A stretch of DNA of 64,000 bases, taken from NCBI GenBank assembly GCA_040081715.1, contig JBEBFY010000002.1, positions 269,453-333,452 on the forward strand. Reading direction: 5' to 3'. Below the pieces are notes generated by a model. It did not search any database, was not told the origin of the DNA, and saw nothing but the letters and a program-made list of their open reading frames with translations. This document shows, in pieces, positions 1 to 7,481 of the stretch. Numbering within the stretch: the first letter of the stretch is position 1; every line of letters begins with the position of its first letter. Source of the DNA: CANKJK01 sp040081715 (GTDB taxonomy: Bacteria > Acidobacteriota > Vicinamibacteria > Vicinamibacterales > UBA2999). The translations under genes and the position numbers were made by a program.

Positions 1-1
1 G

Positions 2-481
2 GGACGCCTCGCCGTCTATCCCGGCTCGTTCGACCCGCTCACCAACGGGCACGTGGACATCATCCTGCGTGGGGCCCGGCTGTTCGAGCGCATCCTCGTG
101 GCAGTCCTCGTCAATGCCGACAAGCAGCCGCTCTTCGCCGCGGACGAGCGGGTGGCGATGGTGCAGGAGGTCTTCAAGGAGTATCCCAACGTCGAGGTCG
201 AGACCTTCGACGGCCTGCTCGTGGAGTACGCCCGCCAGAAGCGGGCGAACGTACTCGTGCGGGGCCTGAGGGCGGTGTCCGACTTCGAGTACGAATTCCA
301 GATGGCCCTCATGAACCGTCACCTCGAGCCGGAGCTCGAGACCGTATTCATGATGCCGGCCGAGCAGTACACTTATCTGAGTTCCCGCCTGATCAAGGAA
401 GTGGTCAGCCTGGGTGGCGATGTCCACGGACTCGTGCCGCCGCTGGTCGAGGCGCGTCTGCAGGACCGGGGCCGGCGGTAG
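2..481 (+). CDS. coaD: Phosphopantetheine adenylyltransferase (5' end cut by window)
   Basis: Fourth step of coenzyme A synthesis: transfers AMP from ATP to 4'-phosphopantetheine to give dephospho-CoA in the cytoplasm. The visible 159 residues start inside the N-terminal nucleotide-binding loop YPGSFDPLTNGH, which contains the TxGH signature of nucleotidyltransferases, and run through the C-terminal motif YLSSRLIKEV that binds ATP phosphates. The family is about 160 residues long, so only the first one to few codons lie outside the window. The reading frame is open from base 2. An aminotransferase gene follows 18 bases later on the same strand. Confidence 0.95.
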   Translation, partial: GRLAVYPGSFDPLTNGHVDIILRGARLFERILVAVLVNADKQPLFAADERVAMVQEVFKEYPNVEVETFDGLLVEYARQKRANVLVRGLRAVSDFEYEFQMALMNRHLEPELETVFMMPAEQYTYLSSRLIKEVVSLGGDVHGLVPPLVEARLQDRGRR

Positions 482-499
482 ACCGGCGGAGCAGGGAGG

Positions 500-1705
500 A
501 TGGTCGTGGGTGTGATCGCGGATCGGCTGAGCGCTATCTCGGAATCGCCGACCCTGAAAGTGGGCGCCAACGCCGAGCGAATGCGGCGAGCGGGAATCGA
601 TGTCATTGACCTCGGTGCCGGCGAGCCGGATTTCAACACGCCGGAGCACGCGAAGGCGGCGGCCGTGCGGGCCATCGAGGAGAACTTCACCCGCTACACG
701 GCGGCCAGCGGCGTCATCGAGCTGCGCGAGGCCATCTGCGCCCGCTACAGATCCGACTACGGCATCGAGTTCAAGACGAACGAAGTGTCCGTGGCCGCCG
801 GGGGCAAGCAGGCCCTCTTCAATGTGGCGCTGGCGCTGTATAACCCGGGCGACGAGGTCATCACGCACGCGCCGTACTGGCCGACGATCGTGGAGCAGGT
901 CAAAATGACCGGCGCGACGCCCGTCATCGCACGAACCAGCTCCGATGACGGCTTCGCCGTGCACGCCGATGCCATCCTTGAACGGATCACGCCCCGGACC
1001 AAGGCGATCATCATCAATTCGCCGGGCAACCCTACCGGGGCCCTGATCTCGGAGTCGGAACTCGCGCGAATCGCGGACGTGGCCGGTCCGAAGGGTATCT
1101 GGATCGTGATCGACCTGTGCTACGAACAGCTCATTTACGACACGGACCCGCACAATCTGCCGAAGGTGCTCTTCGACCGCATGCGCGAGCGCACGATCCT
1201 GTGCGGGTCGGCGTCGAAGGCGTATGCCATGACGGGCTGGCGCTGCGGCTGGACGATCGCCCCGGCCGAGGTCATCGCCGCGTGCAACACGATCCTCAGC
1301 CACGCGACGTCGAACATCGCATCGATCACGCAGAAGGCGGCGATTGCCGCCCTGGTCGGCCCGCAGGACGATGTAACGCGAATGCTGGACGAGTACCGGG
1401 TGCGGCGCGACAACATGCACGCGTGGCTGACCGCACATCCCGCGATCACGTGCGTGAAGCCGCGCGGGGCGTTCTATCTGTTCCCCGACCTGACGCGGTT
1501 GCTGTCGCCGGAGATGCCGACGACGGGCGTCTTCGCCGATCGGTTGCTCGAGGAGGCGCATGTGGCGCTGACACCCGGGGAGGCCTTCGACGCGCCTGGG
1601 TACGTCCGGATCTCCTACGCCACCTCGATGAAGAACCTCGAGGAAGCCTCGAAGCGGCTACTGGCCTTCGCCGACAGGGTTCGCCCGTCCGGCGGGGCGC
1701 GCTAG
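500..1705 (+). CDS. Class I/II PLP-dependent aminotransferase (aspartate aminotransferase type)
   Basis: Fold-type I aminotransferase, most like the bacterial aspartate/prephenate aminotransferases that swap amino groups between aspartate (or aromatic amino acids) and 2-oxoacids. Seen: substrate loop DLGAGEPDFNTP near residue 37, NSPGNPTG near 173, and the PLP-lysine motif SASKAYAMTGWR near 240. Full length at about 400 residues. Start choice is uncertain: a GGGAGG Shine-Dalgarno ends directly against the ATG at 500, so the in-frame GTG at 506 has better spacing. The donor and acceptor cannot be fixed from sequence alone. It lies between coaD and a GlcD-like gene and is probably co-transcribed with both. 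Confidence 0.9.
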   Translation: MVVGVIADRLSAISESPTLKVGANAERMRRAGIDVIDLGAGEPDFNTPEHAKAAAVRAIEENFTRYTAASGVIELREAICARYRSDYGIEFKTNEVSVAAGGKQALFNVALALYNPGDEVITHAPYWPTIVEQVKMTGATPVIARTSSDDGFAVHADAILERITPRTKAIIINSPGNPTGALISESELARIADVAGPKGIWIVIDLCYEQLIYDTDPHNLPKVLFDRMRERTILCGSASKAYAMTGWRCGWTIAPAEVIAACNTILSHATSNIASITQKAAIAALVGPQDDVTRMLDEYRVRRDNMHAWLTAHPAITCVKPRGAFYLFPDLTRLLSPEMPTTGVFADRLLEEAHVALTPGEAFDAPGYVRISYATSMKNLEEASKRLLAFADRVRPSGGAR

Positions 1706-1715
1706 TCCCCCTCTC

Positions 1716-3113
1716 GTGCTCGACCCCTCCGTCACCCGGGGGCTGACAGACGCCGTCGGGGCAGCGCATGTCCGGACGGACCCGGACACGCTGGCCCGGT
1801 GCTCGGCCGACGCCCTCGGCATCGCGCGCGCGCCGGACGTCGTCGTCGCGCCGGGCACCACAGCAGAAGTGGCGGCGGTCGTCCGCGTATGCGCAGCAGC
1901 CGGCGTGCCCATGGTGGTGCGGGGTGCGGGAACCGGCTATACCGGCGGCGCGGTGCCTGTCGCGGCCGGCGTCGTGATTCTGATGGAGCGGTTCACCCGC
2001 ATCCTCGAGATCGATCCGGTGAACCTGGTGGCCGTTGTCGAGCCGCAGGTCATCACCAGGGACCTGCAGCGCGCGGTGGAGGCCCTGGGGCTCTTCTATC
2101 CGCCAGACCCGGCCAGCCTCGATCGATCATCGATTGGCGGGAACGTGGCGGAGTGCGCCGGCGGACCGCGCGCCTTCAAATACGGCACGACGAAGCGGTA
2201 CGTCCTCGGCCTCGAAGCGGTCCTGCCGACCGGCGAGGTGATTCACACAGGGTCGAAGGCCGTGAAGAACGTCGTCGGGTATGACCTGACGCAGTTGCTC
2301 GTGGGGTCGGAAGGAACGCTGGCAATCATCACAGAGGTAACGCTCCGCCTGGTGCCGAAGCCGTCCGCCCGGGCGGTGCTGGTCGCCAGCTTCGCCGGCG
2401 TGAGGGCGGCGGTCGCCGCCGTGACCGCGCTCGTCGCCTTGCGGGTCGTCCCCGCCGCGATCGAACTCGTGGATGACGCCTCGCTGGCGGCGCTCCGGGC
2501 GTACCGGCCCTCGGAGCTGGTGCCACCGGATGCCGGCGCACTGCTCATTGCGGAGGTTGACGGGACAGAGGCCTCCGTGGCGGCGGAGGCCGCGCACGTG
2601 GAGGCCGCGTGCCGCGGCGAGGGTGCCACCAGCGTGACCCGAGCGGCCTCCGAGGCGGATGCGGACGCCATCTGGGCGCTGCGGCGGGAGCTCTCGTATG
2701 CCCTCAGGGCGACGGGGCTGACCAAGATCAATCACGACGTGGTCGTGCCGAGGGGCCGTGTGCCGGACCTCATGGAGACCGTGGCCCTGCTACGTGAGGA
2801 ACTGGCCCTGGCCATCGCCTGCTTCGGTCACGCGGGCGACGGCAACATCCACGTGAACGTGATGGTGCCCGCCGGCGACACCGACGCGCGCGCTCGGGCC
2901 GCGCAGGCGGAGCAGCGCCTGTTCGAGCGGGTGGTCGAGCTGGAGGGCTCCATCAGCGGGGAGCATGGCATCGGCTTCACGAAGGCGCGGTACCTGCCGC
3001 TCGAACTGGGAGACGCGCAGGTTGCGCTGATGCGGCGGGTCAAGGCGGCCTTCGATCCGAAGGGGCTCTTGAACCCCGGCAAGATCTTTCCGGAATCACA
3101 CCTCGCCCACTGA
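1716..3113 (+). CDS. glcD: FAD-linked oxidase, glycolate/D-lactate dehydrogenase GlcD-like
   Basis: Flavoprotein of the VAO/PCMH family that oxidises 2-hydroxy acids such as glycolate or D-lactate. The N-terminal FAD-binding domain (about residues 40-215) has VVRGAGTGYTGGAVP for the FAD pyrophosphate and GNVAECAGGPRAFKYG; the C-terminal substrate domain carries the diagnostic HAGDGNIHVNV motif and ends with the usual GLLNPGKIFP. Length (465) is normal for GlcD. GTG start 10 bases after the aminotransferase stop. The GlcE and GlcF partners of the E. coli enzyme are not next to it, so this may be a stand-alone D-lactate or 2-hydroxyglutarate type dehydrogenase; the substrate is not known. Confidence 0.88.
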   Translation: MLDPSVTRGLTDAVGAAHVRTDPDTLARCSADALGIARAPDVVVAPGTTAEVAAVVRVCAAAGVPMVVRGAGTGYTGGAVPVAAGVVILMERFTRILEIDPVNLVAVVEPQVITRDLQRAVEALGLFYPPDPASLDRSSIGGNVAECAGGPRAFKYGTTKRYVLGLEAVLPTGEVIHTGSKAVKNVVGYDLTQLLVGSEGTLAIITEVTLRLVPKPSARAVLVASFAGVRAAVAAVTALVALRVVPAAIELVDDASLAALRAYRPSELVPPDAGALLIAEVDGTEASVAAEAAHVEAACRGEGATSVTRAASEADADAIWALRRELSYALRATGLTKINHDVVVPRGRVPDLMETVALLREELALAIACFGHAGDGNIHVNVMVPAGDTDARARAAQAEQRLFERVVELEGSISGEHGIGFTKARYLPLELGDAQVALMRRVKAAFDPKGLLNPGKIFPESHLAH

Positions 3114-3130
3114 GGCGTGGAGGAGCACTG

Positions 3131-3340
3131 ATGGCCACGATCAAGCTTCGGCAGAACGGTCCCTATCTCGTTGAAGGGGACGACATCACGGTCGTGGACT
3201 GGAACGGAGCGGCCTATCCGGTGGAGCGGCGGCCCATCGCACTGTGCCGGTGCGGCGCGTCGGCCAAGCGGCCGTTCTGCGACGGCAGCCACAACACGAT
3301 CGGCTTCTCGGCGGGGGAGACGGCCGCGATCAGGGAATGA
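3131..3340 (+). CDS. CDGSH iron-sulfur domain protein
   Basis: A 69-residue single-domain protein with the CDGSH signature: CRCGASAKRPFCDGSH gives the three Cys and one His that hold a redox-active 2Fe-2S cluster (mitoNEET-like fold). Small bacterial members of this family are soluble electron carriers of uncertain role. A good Shine-Dalgarno (GGAGGAG) sits 5 bases before the ATG. It follows the GlcD-like flavoprotein by 17 bases, so it may serve that enzyme as an electron acceptor, which is inference from position. Its 3' end overlaps the convergent gene by 11 bases. Confidence 0.9.
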   Translation: MATIKLRQNGPYLVEGDDITVVDWNGAAYPVERRPIALCRCGASAKRPFCDGSHNTIGFSAGETAAIRE

Positions 3341-3899
3341 AGGTGAACTTCGCGAGACCGGAGACGGCGCTCGACCAGGGGATCGAACTGTTCCGGGGCT
3401 GCGTCCGTGCGCTCACGCGGATGTAGTACTCGCGGTTGGCTTCAAGCCGCGACGTGTCGAAGAGGGGCAGCCGCTGGAGCGAGGTAAGCCAGTTCCGGAT
3501 CCCGGCCTCGTCATCCAGCACACGCGTGTCGTCCGAGCGCCCGTCGACGGCGCGGGCCACGGAGGCCTTGCGCGTGAGGTTGTCGTACTGGACACTGCTG
3601 CTCACGACGGTCTCGGCAATGGTGCGATCCACCCAGAAGGGCACTTCCAGGCGCAACTCAACGGTGTAGGTAATCGTCGTGCGCAGCCCGCTCGCGATCG
3701 CCGCGCGCACATCGTCCGTAAATCCGTCGGCCAGATTGAACGATACAAGGACAGAGCCGTCGCGGGAGATGGGCACCACGCGGATCGTGTCCTGCGCGGA
3801 CGCAGTCCCGGACAGGCCTGCCAGGATCAGCACGGCACCGCACAGGACCCGCAAGGGTCCCAGGCACGCACGACACGACGGAGCTGACACCAAGCGCAT
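3330..3899 (-). CDS. DUF4390-like secreted protein
   Basis: 189-residue protein with a signal peptide (hydrophobic stretch VLCGAVLILAGLSG, cleavage after ASA at about residue 35), so periplasmic. The mature part has the pattern I know from DUF4390: a beta strand with a weak N-terminal match, then ITYTVELRLEVPFWVDRTIAETV and a later LTRKASVARAV, ending with an aromatic SAVSGLAKFTFIP-type tail. In proteobacteria DUF4390 genes sit next to ntrY-ntrX kinase genes; here the only NtrY-like kinase is about 21 kb away. Function unknown. It is transcribed away from the serine-hydrolase-fold gene at 3968. Confidence 0.6.
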   Translation of the reverse strand: MRLVSAPSCRACLGPLRVLCGAVLILAGLSGTASAQDTIRVVPISRDGSVLVSFNLADGFTDDVRAAIASGLRTTITYTVELRLEVPFWVDRTIAETVVSSSVQYDNLTRKASVARAVDGRSDDTRVLDDEAGIRNWLTSLQRLPLFDTSRLEANREYYIRVSARTQPRNSSIPWSSAVSGLAKFTFIP

Positions 3900-3952
3900 A
3901 TGCCTCTAAACCCTGCGAACTGTAACACATCCGGTCCACGGGCACGGAGTGC

Positions 3953-3958
3953 TATGAT
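3953..3958 (+). promoter_or_regulatory. -10-like hexamer TATGAT next to a GTG start
   Basis: TATGAT (5/6 match to the sigma-70 -10 box) lies 9 bases before the GTG at 3968, with no recognisable -35 box and no Shine-Dalgarno between. This places a predicted transcription start at or beside the start codon, i.e. a leaderless mRNA. Confidence 0.4.
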
Positions 3959-3967
3959 TCGGGCATC

Positions 3968-5032
3968 GTGTCTCTGCCCGTGAGAAGCGCCGCCTTCGGG
4001 ATCGCGCTCGGCTTGGCGCTCACCCTCCTTCCGCAGGGGACGTCTGCCCAGAATCTCGCGTTCTCCCTGTTCGAACGGTACCTGGAGTCGCTTCGCAAGC
4101 AGGGAGGCATTCCGGGCTTCACCGGCGTCGTCATCCAGGACGGCGTGATTCTGTGGGAGCGTGGCTTTGGGGTGCGAAGCATGGACGGGAACCTGCCTGC
4201 CACGGCCGATACGCCGTACAGCGTTGGCGGCCTGACGCAGGCCGTGAGCGCGACGCTCGCCCTGCGGTGTGTCGAGAGCGGAGCAGTTGGGCTCGACGTC
4301 CCGGTGGCCCGCTGGGCCCCGCAGGCGCCTGCCGGGTTGACGATTGGCCAACTGCTGGGCCACAGGGCCCCTGGTGAGGACTTCCGCTACGACGAGGCCC
4401 GCTTCTCCCTGCTGACGCCGATCGTCGAGGACTGCTCTGACAATTCGGTCGCGGAGGCCGTCGCCAGCGAGGTACTGGATCGGCTCGCGATGGGCCGCTC
4501 GGTCCCGGGTGCAGATCTGGTGGTTCCCGGCGCGGAGATCAGGGAGCGCTTTAGCGGTGCCGCTCTGGCACACTACGCCGCGGTGATGGCGGAGGCGGCC
4601 TCGCCGTATCGCGTGGACCGCAGTGGCAGGGCGACCCGTACGGACCTCCCGCCCTCGAGCCTGACGGCCTCGTCCGGCCTGATCGCGTCGGGACGTGACA
4701 TGGCCGGCTTTGCGGCGGCGCTCTTCGACGGCACGCTCATCAATGAAGACTCCAGGCAGCTCGCCTGGACCAATCAGCTCACGGCGGCAGGCCGGGCGAC
4801 GCCTGCGGGGCTTGGATGGTTCGTGCAGACCTACCGTGGCGAGACCGTGGCGTGGCAGTTCGGCTCGGTCCCCAACGCGTACTCCTCGCTGTTGCTCGTC
4901 CTGCCGAACCGGCGCCTGGCGTTCATCCTGCTTGCGAACAGCGACGGGTTGAGCGCGCCATTTCCGCTCGCCGCTGGCGACGTGACGGCCTCTCCATTTG
5001 CACAGCTCTTTCTCGGAACCTTTCTCCCGTAG
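3968..5032 (+). CDS. Beta-lactamase-fold (serine hydrolase family) protein lacking the catalytic residues
   Basis: 354 residues with signal peptide (cleavage after TSA at about residue 28) and the layout of the class C beta-lactamase/PBP4* family. All three active-site motifs are altered: the position of the SxxK motif reads GLTQ (Gly88, Gln91) inside TPYSVGGLTQAV; the Tyr-x-Asn motif reads YDE (141-143); the late His-x-Gly motif reads QFG (297-299). The surrounding family blocks (ALRCVESGAVGLDVPVARW, SGLIASGRDMAGFAAALF, RRLAFILLANSDG) are well kept. It is therefore probably a non-hydrolytic periplasmic binding or regulatory protein rather than a decayed gene, since the frame is intact. The next gene overlaps its 3' end. 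Confidence 0.8.
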   Translation: MSLPVRSAAFGIALGLALTLLPQGTSAQNLAFSLFERYLESLRKQGGIPGFTGVVIQDGVILWERGFGVRSMDGNLPATADTPYSVGGLTQAVSATLALRCVESGAVGLDVPVARWAPQAPAGLTIGQLLGHRAPGEDFRYDEARFSLLTPIVEDCSDNSVAEAVASEVLDRLAMGRSVPGADLVVPGAEIRERFSGAALAHYAAVMAEAASPYRVDRSGRATRTDLPPSSLTASSGLIASGRDMAGFAAALFDGTLINEDSRQLAWTNQLTAAGRATPAGLGWFVQTYRGETVAWQFGSVPNAYSSLLLVLPNRRLAFILLANSDGLSAPFPLAAGDVTASPFAQLFLGTFLP

Positions 5033-5639
5033 CTCCAGTCTCCGCAGGCGGCTCGGCACGGCCGCGCTGACCGTCATGCTCGGCGTCGTGGCCGTTCCGG
5101 CCAGCGCGGACTGGCTGGTCACGCCGTTCGCGGGTGCCAAGGTCGACGCCAAGACCAACCTCGTCGACCTGGATCAGGCGTCCGGCACGACGAAGCTCGC
5201 CGTGGGCGCCTCCGTCAGCCTGCTCGGCGACGGCCTCTTCGGCGTCGAGGGCGACATCGGGTACCTGCCGGGGTTCTTCGATTCATCGGGCCGTGGAGGA
5301 CTTGTGTCGTCGAGCCGGGTGGTGAGCGCGATGGGTCACGTGCTGGTGACGCTTCCCGCCCGGGTCATGCGCGACTCGCTCCGGCCCTACGTGACGGCCG
5401 GCGTCGGGTGGATGCACGTCGGGATCAGCGATCTGCGCGGGGTATTCCGTGTGAGCGACGACTACGCGGCGATGGCCGTGGGGGCCGGCGCGATTGGCCG
5501 CACGGGGCGCAGGACGAGCGTGCGCTTCGATCTGCGGCGCTTCCAGACCATCACCGACGGGCAGGCACGGACCGTCGGACTCGACACGACGCGCCTCAGC
5601 TTCTGGCGCGCCTCAGTGGGGCTGAGCCTCCATTACTGA
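4998..5639 (+). CDS. Outer-membrane beta-barrel protein
   Basis: 213 residues: signal peptide RRRLGTAALTVMLGVVAVPA with cleavage after ASA at about residue 37, then a small eight-strand-like barrel with alternating hydrophobic residues and a C-terminal aromatic LSLHY, the sorting signal read by the BAM complex. The repeated GVGWMHVGISDL and GAGAIGRTGRRTSVRFDLRRF blocks are typical of the OmpA-like/outer-membrane protein beta-barrel family. The TTG start at 4998 overlaps the upstream gene by 35 bases; a later start would remove the signal peptide's basic head, so TTG is kept. Probable translational coupling to the pseudo-hydrolase suggests both act at the cell envelope. Ligand unknown. Confidence 0.75.
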   Translation: MHSSFSEPFSRSSSLRRRLGTAALTVMLGVVAVPASADWLVTPFAGAKVDAKTNLVDLDQASGTTKLAVGASVSLLGDGLFGVEGDIGYLPGFFDSSGRGGLVSSSRVVSAMGHVLVTLPARVMRDSLRPYVTAGVGWMHVGISDLRGVFRVSDDYAAMAVGAGAIGRTGRRTSVRFDLRRFQTITDGQARTVGLDTTRLSFWRASVGLSLHY

Positions 5640-7481
5640 TCGCAGTTCATCGCCGTCCATCACTTCCACGATCAACAGACGCGCCGCCACGGCGTCAAGT
5701 GCCGCCCGCCGGGCGAGCAGCAGGTCCCGCGCCGCGGTGTGAGCGGAGGTAAGAATGCGCTTCACCTCCGCGTCGATCAGTTGAGCGGTCTCCTCTGCCT
5801 GCGGACCGCGCTCGGGCGGCAGCGCCAGGTCGAGGAACCGGGGACGCGCGCGGTTCCCGAAGCTGATGGGACCCACCGCCTCGCTCATGCCCCACTCGGT
5901 GACCATGGCTCGCGCGAGATCGGTGGCACGCTGGATGTCATTCTGCGCCCCGGTCGAAATCGCACCCAGGGCGATCTCCTCCGCGGCGCGGCCGCCCATG
6001 AGCACCGCGAGTTGGTTCGTGAGGTCCTCCTGCTGCATCAGGTAGCGGTCCTCGAGCGGGAGTTGCATCGTGTAGCCGAGCGCCCCGAAGCCGCGCTGCA
6101 CGATCGAAATCTTGTGCACCGGATCAACGCCGGGGAGGCTTGACGCCACAATGGCGTGCCCGGTCTCGTGGTACGCGACGATGCGGCGTTCTCGGTCGCT
6201 CATGACGCGCTTCTTCTCGAGCCCGGCAATCAGCCGGTCGATCGCTTCGTCGAAGTCTTTCGGCTCAACGGCCGTGCCATCGCGGCGGGCGGCCAGCAGC
6301 GCGGCCTCGTTGATCAGATTCGCCAGGTCGGCGCCGGCAAAGCCGGCTGTGCGCGCCGCGACGACGGCAAGGTCGACCGCTGGCGCGAGCTTGACGCCCT
6401 TGGCGTGAATGCGGAGCACGGCCTCGCGGCCCTTGACGTCGGGCTTGTCGACGAGGACCTGCCGGTCGAACCGGCCAGGGCGGAGCAGCGCCGGGTCAAG
6501 TACCTCCGGCCGGTTGGTGGCCGCCATGATGATGACGGCCTTGCGCGCGTCGAAGCCGTCCATCTCGGCGAGCAGTTGATTCAGGGTCTGCTCACGTTCC
6601 TCGTGGCTGCCCATCGGACTCTGCATGCGCGCCTTCCCGAGCGCGTCGAGCTCGTCGATGAAGATGATGCAGGGGGCCTTGGCCTCGGCCTGTGCGAAGA
6701 GATCACGCACGCGCGCGGCGCCGACGCCCACAAACATCTCCACGAACTCGGACCCGCTCAGGCTGAAGAAGGGCACCTTGGCTTCACCCGCCACGGCACG
6801 CGCCAGCAGGGTCTTGCCCGTTCCAGGGGGTCCTACGAGGAGTACGCCCCTCGGCAGGTGGCCACCGAGCGCGGTGTACTTGGCGGGTGTCTTCAGGAAC
6901 TCGACGACTTCACGCAGTTCCTGTTCCGCCTCGTCGACGCCGGCCACGTCGGCAAAACCGATACTGACGGCATCCTCGCTGAACACCTTGGCCTTGCTGC
7001 GGCCGATGGACATGAGGCCACCCTCGGCGTTCCCCATCTTGCGGAGGAAGAAGCTCCAGATCGCGACAAGCGCCACCAGTGGAATGATCCAGCCGAGCGC
7101 CTCCATGAGCCAGCGGTTCAGGACCTCGCCGGTGTACTTCACTGAAGCGGCGTCGAGTTCCTCGAGCAGCTTTGGGTCATCCAGACGGGTGGTGGAAAAG
7201 CGCGTGCTGCCGCCGCGTGCCTGCTTGAACGTGCCGGTGATGGATTGCTCGCTGACGGTGACCTCGGCGACCTGGCCCGAGCGGATGGCCTGCTTGAACT
7301 CGCTGTAGGTCATCGCCGTCCCGGCAGGCTGGGCCATGAAGCTCTGGATCAATCCGAGCGCCATCACGACAGCCAGAACGTACCAGGCGCCTCGGCCGGG
7401 CGTGGGCAGACCGGGCCGGGATCGCTCACCGGCGGAGCGATCCCCGGGGCCGGCTGTCGATGGCTTACGAAGGATGGGCAA
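5613..7481 (-). CDS. ftsH: ATP-dependent zinc metalloprotease FtsH
   Basis: Membrane-anchored AAA+ protease that degrades misassembled membrane proteins and short-lived regulators. Two transmembrane segments (AWYVLAVVMALGLIQSFM near residue 30 and ALGWIIPLVALVAIWSFFL near 125) bracket a small periplasmic domain; Walker A GPPGTGKT near 215, Walker B IIFIDELDALG, then the zinc site HETGH at 438-442. The frame is open upstream to 7640, but that part lies inside clpB; the TTG at 7481, just inside the 3' end of clpB and preceded by GGAAAGGCGAG, gives 622 residues, the normal FtsH length. It is the last gene of the hspR-dnaJ-clpB-ftsH operon and overlaps the convergent barrel gene by 27 bases. Confidence 0.93.
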   Translation of the reverse strand: MPILRKPSTAGPGDRSAGERSRPGLPTPGRGAWYVLAVVMALGLIQSFMAQPAGTAMTYSEFKQAIRSGQVAEVTVSEQSITGTFKQARGGSTRFSTTRLDDPKLLEELDAASVKYTGEVLNRWLMEALGWIIPLVALVAIWSFFLRKMGNAEGGLMSIGRSKAKVFSEDAVSIGFADVAGVDEAEQELREVVEFLKTPAKYTALGGHLPRGVLLVGPPGTGKTLLARAVAGEAKVPFFSLSGSEFVEMFVGVGAARVRDLFAQAEAKAPCIIFIDELDALGKARMQSPMGSHEEREQTLNQLLAEMDGFDARKAVIIMAATNRPEVLDPALLRPGRFDRQVLVDKPDVKGREAVLRIHAKGVKLAPAVDLAVVAARTAGFAGADLANLINEAALLAARRDGTAVEPKDFDEAIDRLIAGLEKKRVMSDRERRIVAYHETGHAIVASSLPGVDPVHKISIVQRGFGALGYTMQLPLEDRYLMQQEDLTNQLAVLMGGRAAEEIALGAISTGAQNDIQRATDLARAMVTEWGMSEAVGPISFGNRARPRFLDLALPPERGPQAEETAQLIDAEVKRILTSAHTAARDLLLARRAALDAVAARLLIVEVMDGDELRSVMEAQPH

